Under the pieces are notes generated by a model, which searched no databases, was not told where the DNA came from, and worked only from the letters and a program-made list of their open reading frames with translations. From Longimicrobiales bacterium (GTDB taxonomy: Bacteria; Gemmatimonadota; Gemmatimonadetes; Longimicrobiales; Gaopeijiaceae), in contig JAKMDG010000305.1 in the NCBI GenBank assembly GCA_022428035.1, forward strand, positions 1 to 7,701: 7,701 bases of DNA, read 5' to 3'. Made by a program: the position numbers and the translations under genes. Every line of letters begins with the position of its first letter. Within the stretch, counting starts at the first letter, position 1. This document shows positions 1 to 6,169 of this stretch, one piece after another.

Positions 1-1
1 G

Positions 2-181
2 GCCTGGCTCAAGGCCGTGACCCTCCTGGTCAAGAAACAGCTTCGATGGTCGCGGACTCTGGGAGCGATCGCAGTCGTCAATGAGGCCCTGTCCGTCGCC
101 CGCGATCTCCACCTTTCCGTGCGCCAACGTGAACTCGAGGCACTCCACGTCGAGCTTAGATCACGCGAGGGACCTAGTTGA
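2..181 (+). CDS. 3' end of an unidentified protein (partial, runs off the left edge)
   Basis: Reading the second frame from the left edge gives 59 codons with no stop before TGA at 179-181, and third positions are strongly G/C (for example GCC TGG CTC AAG GCC GTG ACC CTC CTG GTC), as expected of real coding DNA here. The fragment starts AWLKAVTLLVKKQLRW and ends ELRSREGPS; it is charged, mostly predicted helical, with a run such as RQRELEALHVEL. No motif lets me name a family. Its stop codon lies inside the end of the minus-strand HD-GYP gene, so the two genes converge with an 8-bp overlap (174-181) and no room for a separate terminator. That a gene ends here is fairly likely; its identity is unknown. 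Confidence 0.65.
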   Translation, partial: AWLKAVTLLVKKQLRWSRTLGAIAVVNEALSVARDLHLSVRQRELEALHVELRSREGPS

Positions 182-1568
182 CGCCTCGGGTCATTTGTGG
201 ACGGACCGGGGCCATCGCGGCAATCGGCAACGGTATCATCTGAACCTCCTGCGACGGGGCGACTGCCGCGGCCTCACGGTGCGCACGCATTGTCTCCACG
301 TAAGCAGAGAGAATATCGGAGCTGACCAAAGTTTTGACGATCGACTCGTCGAATTGGGTACCGGAATGCTCAGCGAGTTGCTCTAGGACGACGCCGAAAG
401 TTAGAGCCTTCCGGTAAGGACGATCGGACAGCATGGCGTCAATGGCATCACAAATGACAATAACCTTGGCGCCGACCGGAATCTGAGGACCAGTCAGCCG
501 ATCAGGGTATCCGGTGCCGTCCTCACGCTCATGATGATGCCGGACCGCTTTGACCACGTCATCAGGGACCGACGCTAAATCCCGCAGCAGCTGCTCACCC
601 TTGATCACGTGTGATTCAATCACACTGCGCTCTTCCGGGGTCAGGGCGTCAGGCTTGCGCAGGATATCGGTGTACACAGCCTCAATCTTCCCGATGTCGT
701 GCAGCAACGCCGCCATCTTAACCCGCTCTACCAGGATGCGGCTTAGGCCCATTGCCTCCGAAATCTGCCCCGCAAGAAGTGAAACTCTCTGCGAATGCCC
801 GGACGTGTATGGGTCACGTGTTTCGATCGCCTTGACGAGCGCCGTCAGTAGATCCTCATTCGACTCTCGAAGCTTCGAGGTGGTCAGATATGAGTATCGA
901 ATGAAAAGCATCGGGAGAAGAATCACCAAGATCCCAGCAATGCCAAACTGCACGTACAGGAAAGCAACGGCCAAGGCGATGGGGCTGATGAGAATGTCGT
1001 TCAACCGCGCTCCGGAGTTGCTCAGCACCCGGTCGAACACCCTCCGGAACGGCAGGTCCTGGCTGAGGGTAATCGCAAGCGAGACCCCGGCATGATTGAC
1101 GATCAAGCAGGTCATTCCGAATACAACGAACGGCAGGAACTGGCTACCGATTTGAGGATCGTCCAGCCCATTGAGGGCATGACCGCCGAGCATCGAGAAG
1201 ACACCCCCACCCGCCGTTGTCGCCACGATCGCCAACGCGATGTTGAACGCAACCTTGACCGGCTGTTTGCGACGGACCACGGCCTCAGCAAAAGCGATTG
1301 TTGGAACGATGAGCGCCACGCCCGCCGCGGGGCCAAAGAGCTGAACGCTAGCTAGCAATGGCAAGAACGTTATGGAGCTCGAGCCTCCTCCAACGCTCAA
1401 GCCGATCGCGAGTGACTCTGAGAAGACTGCAATAGAAATCAACCCCGCCAGCCCCAGCAGGGCCGACGCAGGAAGCGCAAAGAGCGAACCCCAATCGGTA
1501 GCCACAAGGCACAGCATAGCCAGGGCCATGATGCCCGTTACGTAGCGTTGAACTCGCCCAGAAATCAT
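174..1568 (-). CDS. Membrane-anchored HD-GYP domain protein, probable c-di-GMP phosphodiesterase
   Basis: From ATG at 1568 the product has 464 residues. Residues about 6-225 are hydrophobic and hold some seven or eight membrane segments, ending near RYSYL. A cytoplasmic HD-GYP domain follows from about 240: ETRDPYTSGHSQRVS (249-263), the metal-binding LLHDIGK (H290, D291), a further His in ESH (320), HHHEREDGTGYPDRL with H344-346 and GYP at 353-355, and CDAIDAM (D374). All residues expected of an active HD-GYP phosphodiesterase, which hydrolyses cyclic di-GMP, appear present. The tail after about 425 is Pro/Ala-rich. The same frame is open upstream to TTG at 1655, but that codon has no ribosome site; ATG 1568 has GAGGGGG 13 nt upstream. 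A strong Shine-Dalgarno at 1675-1683 serves an out-of-frame leader ORF instead. It is probably cotranscribed with the gene at 1818-2540. The membrane sensor's signal cannot be told from sequence. Confidence 0.93.
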   Translation of the reverse strand: MISGRVQRYVTGIMALAMLCLVATDWGSLFALPASALLGLAGLISIAVFSESLAIGLSVGGGSSSITFLPLLASVQLFGPAAGVALIVPTIAFAEAVVRRKQPVKVAFNIALAIVATTAGGGVFSMLGGHALNGLDDPQIGSQFLPFVVFGMTCLIVNHAGVSLAITLSQDLPFRRVFDRVLSNSGARLNDILISPIALAVAFLYVQFGIAGILVILLPMLFIRYSYLTTSKLRESNEDLLTALVKAIETRDPYTSGHSQRVSLLAGQISEAMGLSRILVERVKMAALLHDIGKIEAVYTDILRKPDALTPEERSVIESHVIKGEQLLRDLASVPDDVVKAVRHHHEREDGTGYPDRLTGPQIPVGAKVIVICDAIDAMLSDRPYRKALTFGVVLEQLAEHSGTQFDESIVKTLVSSDILSAYVETMRAHREAAAVAPSQEVQMIPLPIAAMAPVRPQMTRGVN

Positions 1569-1596
1569 CAGAGTTCGGAAACCCCCTCGATCTCCC

Positions 1597-1668
1597 TTAC
1601 CAGGTAACCCAGCCGTTAGACAGCAGTGAAAAAACTGATCCGAATAGATCAACAAAAGAGCTGAACAT
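1597..1668 (-). CDS. Possible 23-codon leader peptide upstream of the HD-GYP gene
   Basis: ATG at 1668 is preceded by AAAGGAGGT (1675-1683 on the minus strand) with a 6-nt gap, the best ribosome binding site in the window. The ORF reads MFSSFVDLFGSVFSLL then SNGWVTW and stops at TAA (1597-1599), 28 nt before the ATG of the HD-GYP gene. The peptide is hydrophobic with Phe/Leu/Val and two Trp. It could be a translated leader coupled to the HD-GYP gene or a tiny membrane peptide. Alternatively, a one-base error in the T6 run near 1630-1635 would fuse it in frame with the upstream extension of the HD-GYP protein, making 1668 the true start. I cannot decide between these. Confidence 0.4.
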   Translation of the reverse strand: MFSSFVDLFGSVFSLLSNGWVTW

Positions 1669-1674
1669 TGCGCG

Positions 1675-1683
1675 ACCTCCTTT
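1675..1683 (-). promoter_or_regulatory. Strong Shine-Dalgarno (AAAGGAGGT)
   Basis: Nine bases complementary to the 16S rRNA tail, 6 nt before ATG 1668. It matters because that ATG is in a different frame from the HD-GYP gene, raising a start-site or leader-peptide question. Confidence 0.6.
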
Positions 1684-1792
1684 AAATGAGAGTCAGCAAC
1701 CCGACTTATCCGCTATGGGCGCTGCTTGCGCTTCGCTCAACCGCTCTTCTTCGCTTCGGCAGACCGAGGGGGTCCTTGTTCCTCCTGAAAGT

Positions 1793-1818
1793 GGGGGGGG
1801 GGGCTCGTTACGGAGCCC
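1793..1818 (-). terminator. GC hairpin followed by an 11-base C run (possible weak or non-canonical terminator)
   Basis: On the minus strand, directly after the stop codon of the 1818-2540 gene, GGGCTC-CGTAAC-GAGCCC forms a 6-bp stem with a 6-nt loop (plus coordinates 1801-1818), followed by a run of eleven C (1793-1803 as G on the plus strand). Position and stem are what an intrinsic terminator would have, but the tail is C, not T, so efficient release is not expected. It may act as a pause or partial attenuator before the HD-GYP gene. The homopolymer length may be a sequencing artefact. Confidence 0.35.
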
Positions 1819-2540
1819 TAATCCACGTGACCACGGATCCAGCGATCCGTAGCCTGTAGCATTGCCAGGATCGCAGCGCGATCCGTCGACTCGTCTGTAA
1901 CCGTCGTCCCAGCCAGGCGCGCGAGGTTACGGCCCGACATGGCATGCACGGCGACGAGCACGAACTTCCTGTCGAAGGCGTCCACGATCTTCACACCGTC
2001 CAGAGACAGCGTGACGGCCCGACGACCCTCCGGGAGATTTTCTCGGAGCGCCTCCTGGACCGCATTCATGGTCGCGTTCGCCACGGCTTCAAGTTTGGGG
2101 CGAGGCAGGTCGGCAGCACTCGCCTCACCGACATAACGCTGCCCGTGCCATTCGATTTCCACACGGTGCTTCACCTGGTTCGAGCGCTCGGTCTCAACCT
2201 GGTGACTGTAGAAGAGCAAACGGCTTTCCCGCGGCCGCGGCTCCGGCATGATATGGACCGGAAGAACCGGTTCTGGGATCTCTAATGCCGAACCCTCATC
2301 TGTCTGCGCCACGGAGATCTTCCGGTGATCCACGCTCAGATCGAGATGGGCATATAACGCCGATTCCACATTGCGAACGGTGGCTTTCGGACGCACCTCG
2401 TGGGTCGTAAGTAGATGTATCTCATCCACCTCGCCCCCAGGTCGCGCCACCACGCGGGCGGACACGACACCCTGGAGCGACGTGAGAAGGCGCTCCGCCT
2501 CCTGAATAGTCCACCCCGCTCTTTCTTCTTGCGCTGTCAT
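1818..2540 (-). CDS. Conserved-looking protein of unknown function, upstream of the HD-GYP gene
   Basis: ATG at 2540 follows CGAGGAAGC, giving GAGGA as ribosome site; the product is 240 residues. The frame is open to a GTG at 2654, but that extra stretch (Arg/Ala/Ser-rich) lacks a ribosome site. There is no signal peptide or membrane segment, so it is likely cytoplasmic. Two regions can be seen: residues about 10-80 (TIQEAERLLTSLQGV, then GEVDEIHLLTT, DHRKISVAQ), an alternating helix/strand pattern like a small alpha-beta domain; a Pro-rich linker at about 85-108; and residues about 118-240 (HRVEIEWHGQRYVGEASA, then a helix and three likely strands), which vaguely recalls alpha-isopropylmalate-synthase-like regulatory folds. 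That resemblance is inference only. It is probably the first gene of an operon with the HD-GYP gene, about 150-250 nt downstream, so a signalling role is possible but unproven. Confidence 0.8.
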   Translation of the reverse strand: MTAQEERAGWTIQEAERLLTSLQGVVSARVVARPGGEVDEIHLLTTHEVRPKATVRNVESALYAHLDLSVDHRKISVAQTDEGSALEIPEPVLPVHIMPEPRPRESRLLFYSHQVETERSNQVKHRVEIEWHGQRYVGEASAADLPRPKLEAVANATMNAVQEALRENLPEGRRAVTLSLDGVKIVDAFDRKFVLVAVHAMSGRNLARLAGTTVTDESTDRAAILAMLQATDRWIRGHVD

Positions 2541-2727
2541 GCTTCCTCGTAGGCTACCAGGGCCCAGGATGCCAACCACGTGATTAGCTGGGATCGTGGA
2601 GATGCTGTCTGCCGCGCCAGCGGATGCACGCCGACGATCCGCCCCGGAGAGCACAGTGAAGGTCGGCTGGTCATTGCCAGTTGAGCGCCTCGGACGGATC
2701 GAGAGTTCATTTGTTTACACACGAACT
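2541..2727 (-). other. Long 5' leader of about 185 nt between promoter and ATG 2540
   Basis: If the promoter at 2733-2760 is used, about 185 nt of untranslated RNA precede ATG 2540. I see no recognisable riboswitch. The leader contains in-frame codons back to GTG 2654 and, in another frame, a 61-codon reading frame (2537-2722) whose TGA overlaps ATG 2540; neither has a ribosome site or protein-like composition. Nothing more can be supported here. Confidence 0.3.
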
Positions 2728-2732
2728 TACTT

Positions 2733-2760
2733 ATTAATGCAACGCACGCTCATATGTCAA
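2733..2760 (-). promoter_or_regulatory. Sigma70-like promoter for the 1818-2540 gene
   Basis: On the minus strand, TTGACA (2755-2760) is a perfect -35 box, followed after 16 nt by ATTAAT (2733-2738; 4 of 6 matches to TATAAT). The surrounding 2700-2780 is the most AT-rich stretch of the window. It lies just beyond the phosphatase terminator and would start a transcript of the two minus-strand genes. Confidence 0.55.
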
Positions 2761-2780
2761 TGTTCAAGTAATAGCGCAAG

Positions 2781-2812
2781 AAAACGCCCCTCGGGTCTTC
2801 CTCCGAGGGGCG
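2781..2812 (-). terminator. Intrinsic terminator of the alkaline phosphatase gene
   Basis: A perfect 10-bp stem (CGCCCCTCGG at 2785-2794 with CCGAGGGGCG at 2803-2812, 8-nt loop) is followed on the minus strand by TTTTCTT (plus 2778-2784). It lies 38 nt after the phosphatase stop codon and just ahead of the next gene's promoter, so it insulates the two transcripts. There is no T run on the plus side, so it works in one direction. Confidence 0.9.
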
Positions 2813-2849
2813 TATCGATAAGATCGAAGTTTATAAAAAAATCTGCCGG

Positions 2850-4463
2850 CTAAAACAGACGGCGGCCGTCCAGGTCATCCGGAAACGGGATGAAGGCCAG
2901 TCCGGCCAGGGTGGGCGCAAAATCCACTGTGTAGACGGGGATATCAGACACGCCGGGGGTCACTCCCGCACCCATGAAAATCATGGGCACCCAGCGATCG
3001 TACCAATACGCTGTCTCATGATTCGTGCCCGTTCGATGGCCGACGTTATCGCCCTCGCCGTAACGAAGGTCCACTTCCCAGCGGCTGAGCGTGTCCCAGG
3101 CCCGGCCCGGGAAGTAGGAGTTGCGGTATAGAACGGCGAAGGAGTCAGCCGGTGCGCCTCGAGTCAGGCTGTGGTGTGTGTAGGCCCTGGTCGCTACCCC
3201 AGTGGCCTCGATTTCCCCGGCAATTCGCTCTGAGACGACCAGAGGCGAGCCACCCGCCTGTAACGCCTCGGTGATGATCGGATTCATCTGCTGCAGCAGC
3301 GAGTCCCGCTGAATGCGCTCGGCCTCTGGGTTACCCAGCTCCCGCGCGTACTCCGGCATGGTGGCGACGCCGTGGTCGGCCGACAGACCGACAACCCATC
3401 GGCCCTCGCCGACCTCTTCGTCGAGCAACACAAAGAAGTCACCTAGTAAGCGGTCCACGTTGAGCAGGATGCTGAAGACTTCAGGACTGAACGGGCCATG
3501 TTGGTGTCCCATCCGGTCGGTGACGGATAGAGACAGCGCCAGATAGTCCGTCTCGTCACGCTGACCCAGTTCGAGCTCATAAAGCGCGACCTCGGCCAGC
3601 GCCATGACAGCGTTGTCCGCTGCGGGTCGGTCGGAGCCCCAGACGTAGTGCTGGACGAGGCTGGTGTCCGCGGCGTTTTCCTCCTTGCTGACGTGAGGAA
3701 ACGTCGTGTGCACACCGTCGAACTCGTAATCTGCGGAATCAGCCCGGGCGAAGTGGGCGAACTCCTCGGGTATCAGTGACTCCCAAACCTGGTCACCGAA
3801 GATCCCGGGCATGACCTCTTCATTGAAGCCACGCAGCCATCCGGGGTACCGGTCCCGGTAGTGGGTCGAAGTGATGAACTGCGCCACCTCAGGCAGTAGC
3901 CAGTACACATCCTCGGAGTTGCGACCCCCCATCGGGATCGCAGCGCGGTCTTTTCTGGAAATCGATACCCGCCGTGCACTTTCATCGACCGCGCCCATCC
4001 AGTCGGGCAACCCTTCGCGAAGGAGGTTCCGAGGGGAGCGCCCCTCGAGCAAAGGCTCATCTTCAAAGCCGACGATCGGACTGTCAGCGTCGCCCACGGC
4101 ATACATGTATTGCCACTGCATACCGTTGCGCTGTTGCCAGCTGTTCGCGATGACACCGTGGCGCGAAGGGTACACGCCTGTGGTCAGCGTCGCGTGCCCT
4201 GGAGCCGTCGCCGTCCGGGCATGTGCGTGTGACGCCTGAGTGAAATACCGACCGTCATCAAGCAGGCGGCGAAATCCACCGGTGAAGGCCGGGCCATACC
4301 GTTCGAGCAGATCGCCACGGAGCTGATCAATCGCGATGGCGACGACCAGCTTGGGTGGCTGTCCGCCCTGGGCGGACAATTCGGCCGGCGGAGGTATGAC
4401 GAAGGCCCCCAGGGCCAACACGGCCGCAAGTGCACGAGGGAGTCGATGGTAGACAGTATTCAT
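2850..4463 (-). CDS. Secreted PafA-type alkaline phosphatase (phosphate monoesterase)
   Basis: From ATG 4463 the product has 537 residues, close to characterised PafA enzymes. Residues 1-31 look like a Sec signal peptide (Arg7, Arg10, hydrophobic 11-23, cleavage near LSA-Q), so it should act in the periplasm or outside. Expected catalytic positions are visible: metal ligand D46 (AIDQLRGD), nucleophile T86 in TATAPGH, N107 (VIANSW), K171 and R173 (SRKDRAAIP), D316 and H320 (TDRMGH), D363/H364 (SADHG) and H482 (GTNHETAYW). The Asn, Lys and Arg match the phosphate-binding residues of PafA (N100, K162, R164), arguing for a monoesterase rather than a diesterase/NPP. Its role would be releasing phosphate from organic esters. 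The frame is open upstream to 4589, but only ATG 4463 puts the signal peptide at the N-terminus; no strong ribosome site precedes it. It is divergent from tdk across 218 bp and ends at a strong terminator. No Pho box was recognised. Confidence 0.95.
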   Translation of the reverse strand: MNTVYHRLPRALAAVLALGAFVIPPPAELSAQGGQPPKLVVAIAIDQLRGDLLERYGPAFTGGFRRLLDDGRYFTQASHAHARTATAPGHATLTTGVYPSRHGVIANSWQQRNGMQWQYMYAVGDADSPIVGFEDEPLLEGRSPRNLLREGLPDWMGAVDESARRVSISRKDRAAIPMGGRNSEDVYWLLPEVAQFITSTHYRDRYPGWLRGFNEEVMPGIFGDQVWESLIPEEFAHFARADSADYEFDGVHTTFPHVSKEENAADTSLVQHYVWGSDRPAADNAVMALAEVALYELELGQRDETDYLALSLSVTDRMGHQHGPFSPEVFSILLNVDRLLGDFFVLLDEEVGEGRWVVGLSADHGVATMPEYARELGNPEAERIQRDSLLQQMNPIITEALQAGGSPLVVSERIAGEIEATGVATRAYTHHSLTRGAPADSFAVLYRNSYFPGRAWDTLSRWEVDLRYGEGDNVGHRTGTNHETAYWYDRWVPMIFMGAGVTPGVSDIPVYTVDFAPTLAGLAFIPFPDDLDGRRLF

Positions 4464-4681
4464 GAAAAGTCTGATTGCTCGTTCGTCAGAAAAGCGGTCG
4501 TCGCCCTTGCCCACTCCAGCGCAGCCCATACCTCCGCACTCCGGCGCTTGGTGGCCGCGCCGAGTTGTGCCGCGTAAACTTGGGCGCATGGGTGATACAC
4601 TGCTATGCCAGGTATGAAGATCGTGACACGTCGGGAGTGGTTTGTGTTCCCGATGTCCCGTTTCCCGGAGCTGCCGGACTG

Positions 4682-5332
4682 ATGCATCCGAGTGGGCACG
4701 ATGGCTGGGTGGAGGTGATCTCAGGCGTAATGTTCAGCGGCAAGTCCGAAGAACTCCTTCGCCGGGTTCGACGTGCCGTCATTGCACGAAAGCGGATTCA
4801 GGTCTTCAAGTCACACGTAGACTACCGGTACGGTGGGCCAGGTCACCTCACCTCCCACGATGGGACGAGGATCGAGGCCCAGCCAGTGGGAAATGCTCGC
4901 GAAATCCGAGCACTCGTGAATCCAGAGACCGACGTCGTCGGGATTGATGAAGCCCAGTTTCTGGATGAGGAAATCCTCTCCGTCGTACAGTGGTTGGCGA
5001 ACCGACACGTGCGCGTGATCGTCGCCGGTACCGATCTGGATTTTCGTGGCCTACCGTTCGGGGCCATGGGAGATCTCATGGCAAGCGCCGAGGTGGTCGA
5101 CAAGTTGCACGCGATCTGCACTCAGTGTGGCAACCTCGCGACCCGAAATCAGAGGCTGATCAACGGCGAGCCCGCGCCAGCGGAGAGCCCGATCATTCAG
5201 GTGGGGGGAGCGGAGACCTACGAGGCCCGATGCCGGCGTTGCCATGAAGTCCCGGCGGGTAGTCGCCATCAGACCGAGCTTGATATCGAGATGGAAGCGG
5301 ACGCCTGGGCCAATCGGACCCGTTACTGGTAG
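4682..5332 (+). CDS. tdk: Thymidine kinase (class II, zinc-binding)
   Basis: The product phosphorylates thymidine to dTMP with ATP in the pyrimidine salvage pathway, in the cytoplasm. From ATG 4682 it has 216 residues, near the usual 190-210 for the family. Visible motifs: P-loop GVMFSGKS (15-22), DEAQF with the catalytic Glu90, GTDLDFRGLPFG (116-127), the zinc-ribbon cysteine pairs CTQC (146/149) and CRRC (184/187), and the lasso-loop YEARC (180-184). The frame is open back to 4475, but the extra 69 residues are not kinase-like and lie in the divergent promoter region. Placing the start at 4682 leaves 14 residues before the P-loop, as is typical. GGAG at 4667-4670 is a weak ribosome site, 11 nt upstream. 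The next gene follows after 51 bp on the same strand. Confidence 0.96.
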   Translation: MHPSGHDGWVEVISGVMFSGKSEELLRRVRRAVIARKRIQVFKSHVDYRYGGPGHLTSHDGTRIEAQPVGNAREIRALVNPETDVVGIDEAQFLDEEILSVVQWLANRHVRVIVAGTDLDFRGLPFGAMGDLMASAEVVDKLHAICTQCGNLATRNQRLINGEPAPAESPIIQVGGAETYEARCRRCHEVPAGSRHQTELDIEMEADAWANRTRYW

Positions 5333-5346
5333 CCAGTCCCACCCCT

Positions 5347-5387
5347 CCATGGGTCCGCCCCATGCGCTCGGCGATCGTGGCCCATGG
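5347..5387 (+). promoter_or_regulatory. Alternative hairpins over the start of the gene after tdk
   Basis: CCATGGG (5347-5353) can pair either with CCCATG (5359-5364, short hairpin with a 5-nt loop) or with CCCATGG (5381-5387), which contains the ATG at 5384. The second pairing would hide the start codon. This is a possible translational switch, seen only as complementarity. Confidence 0.2.
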
Positions 5388-5977
5388 ATCTGATCCTTCC
5401 TGAGCTCTCGTCTCAGCCCGCTGTCATGATGGACGAGAGGAGTCGACCCGATTTCCGTGACGTGTTTGGCGCGCTCGCCATTCGATCCACCGACATCGCG
5501 ACCGCTGTGACACGCGTCCGCCTAAGCACGTTCGACCTGGGTGCAGCGGAGCTGAGACATGTAGAGCACTTCCGCGTCCTGATCGCTGAGTTGAACGCAC
5601 TCACCCTCGATAGCGAAGCGCGGCTCATCGGCGCAGATCCTCGTCGCGCACACCGGATCGAACTATTGGCCGGGCTGCTCGAGTCCGGTCATTTAGAAGT
5701 TCGCTCCGCACCGCTGGGCGGCTGGTCTCCAGACTTCACCGTGTTCTCCGGACCCTCCGGACCACAGGCAGTCCTGACAGGGTTTCACTGGTTTGAGCGC
5801 CCCTACCCACACAGAGGTCCCGCCTTCGCGTCGCTGCATTTCAAGGACGCCGCCCGAGTTGGTCTACGCAGGCACGAGGCGCTGTGGTCGCGAGCGCACG
5901 ACGTTGGCCCAGCTGTCTGGAGCATTCTGACCAAGGCGTCGACTGGGAGGCGGATGCGAAGCGGCCAAACTGGTTGA
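5384..5977 (+). CDS. Uncharacterised protein downstream of tdk, possibly PLD-like fold without catalytic motifs
   Basis: A 197-residue ORF from ATG 5384; Met15/Met16 (5426/5429) are alternative starts, and none has a good ribosome site. There is no signal peptide or membrane segment. The pattern is a helix then strand (ATAVTRVRLSTFDL, 40-53), a second strand (FRVLIAELN), an Arg-rich helix, then LEVRSAPLGGWSPDFTVF (about 104-121), an aromatic HWFERPYPHRGPA (about 135-147) and a final helix with HEALWSRAHDV. This order, ending in a helix like those of phospholipase-D-like domains, hints at a PLD-like fold, but no HxK(x4)D motif is present, so I would not predict catalysis. That is inference; otherwise the family is unknown. 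The end (TGRRMRSGQTG) is low complexity. It probably reads through from tdk; its stop codon overlaps the tRNA promoter. Confidence 0.72.
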   Translation: MDLILPELSSQPAVMMDERSRPDFRDVFGALAIRSTDIATAVTRVRLSTFDLGAAELRHVEHFRVLIAELNALTLDSEARLIGADPRRAHRIELLAGLLESGHLEVRSAPLGGWSPDFTVFSGPSGPQAVLTGFHWFERPYPHRGPAFASLHFKDAARVGLRRHEALWSRAHDVGPAVWSILTKASTGRRMRSGQTG

Positions 5978-6004
5978 CACTGTTCTCGCTCAGAACCTTA
6001 TTTA
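5974..6004 (+). promoter_or_regulatory. Sigma70-like promoter of tRNA-Asn
   Basis: A perfect -35 TTGACA (5974-5979) is followed after 17-18 nt by an AT-rich -10 region (CTTATTTA, 5997-6004), the exact hexamer being imperfect. The GC-rich stretch after it (GCCCCGCGG, 6006-6014) resembles the discriminator of stringently controlled stable-RNA promoters. The -35 box includes the TGA stop of the preceding gene. The predicted start near 6011 leaves a leader of about 28 nt before the tRNA. Confidence 0.65.
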
Positions 6005-6038
6005 TGCCCCGCGGCACAGAGCACTTGCGGGGGTCAAT

Positions 6039-6111
6039 TCCGGCGTAGCTCAGTTGGTAGAGCAGCTGACTGTTAATCAGCGGGTCACAGGTTCGAGTCC
6101 TGTCGCCGGAG
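6039..6111 (+). tRNA. tRNA-Asn (anticodon GTT)
   Basis: A complete cloverleaf can be drawn: acceptor TCCGGCG/CGCCGGA (6039-6045/6104-6110), D stem GCTC/GAGC, anticodon stem GCTGA/TCAGC with loop CTGTTAA and anticodon GTT (6072-6074, reads AAC/AAT), variable loop GGGTC, T stem ACAGG/CCTGT with loop TTCGAGT, and discriminator G at 6111. The bases after it (CTA) are not CCA, so the 3' end must be added by a nucleotidyltransferase. It has its own promoter and terminator. It decodes asparagine codons; tRNA genes are also common integration sites, but no repeat of its 3' end occurs in this window. Confidence 0.98.
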
Positions 6112-6137
6112 CTAAAGCAGCACAACGACTTACGGAA

Positions 6138-6169
6138 ACGGTCAGTCCTTCTCGGGGCTGGCCGTTTTT
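6138..6169 (+). terminator. Intrinsic terminator of tRNA-Asn
   Basis: ACGGTCAG (6138-6145) pairs with CTGGCCGT (6158-6165) with one G-T wobble, closed by a CC/GG inner pair and a short loop, followed by TTTTT (6165-6169). It sits 27 nt after the tRNA. Confidence 0.9.

Noticed and set aside
1669..1790. Cyclic-di-GMP riboswitch ahead of the HD-GYP gene
   Set aside because: I looked for the GEMM core (GCAAACC, GACGCAAAGC) and found only a loose CGCAAGC; the core is absent.
2537..2722. 61-codon minus ORF whose TGA overlaps ATG 2540 (ATGA)
   Set aside because: No Shine-Dalgarno and non-protein-like composition; the overlap alone is common by chance.
4475..4681. 69-residue N-terminal extension of thymidine kinase
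   Set aside because: The family starts shortly before the P-loop; the extension is not conserved-looking and covers the divergent promoter region.
4460..4699. 79-codon minus ORF whose TGA overlaps the phosphatase ATG 4463
   Set aside because: It lies antisense to the tdk start, has no ribosome site and no recognisable features.
5384..5977. Catalytically active phospholipase D/nuclease call
   Set aside because: No HxK(x4)D motif anywhere in the protein.
5841..6125. Minus-strand ORF with the string GDRTRTCDPLINSQ
   Set aside because: This is the well-known false protein read from the reverse strand of a tRNA gene; it covers tRNA-Asn at 6039-6111.
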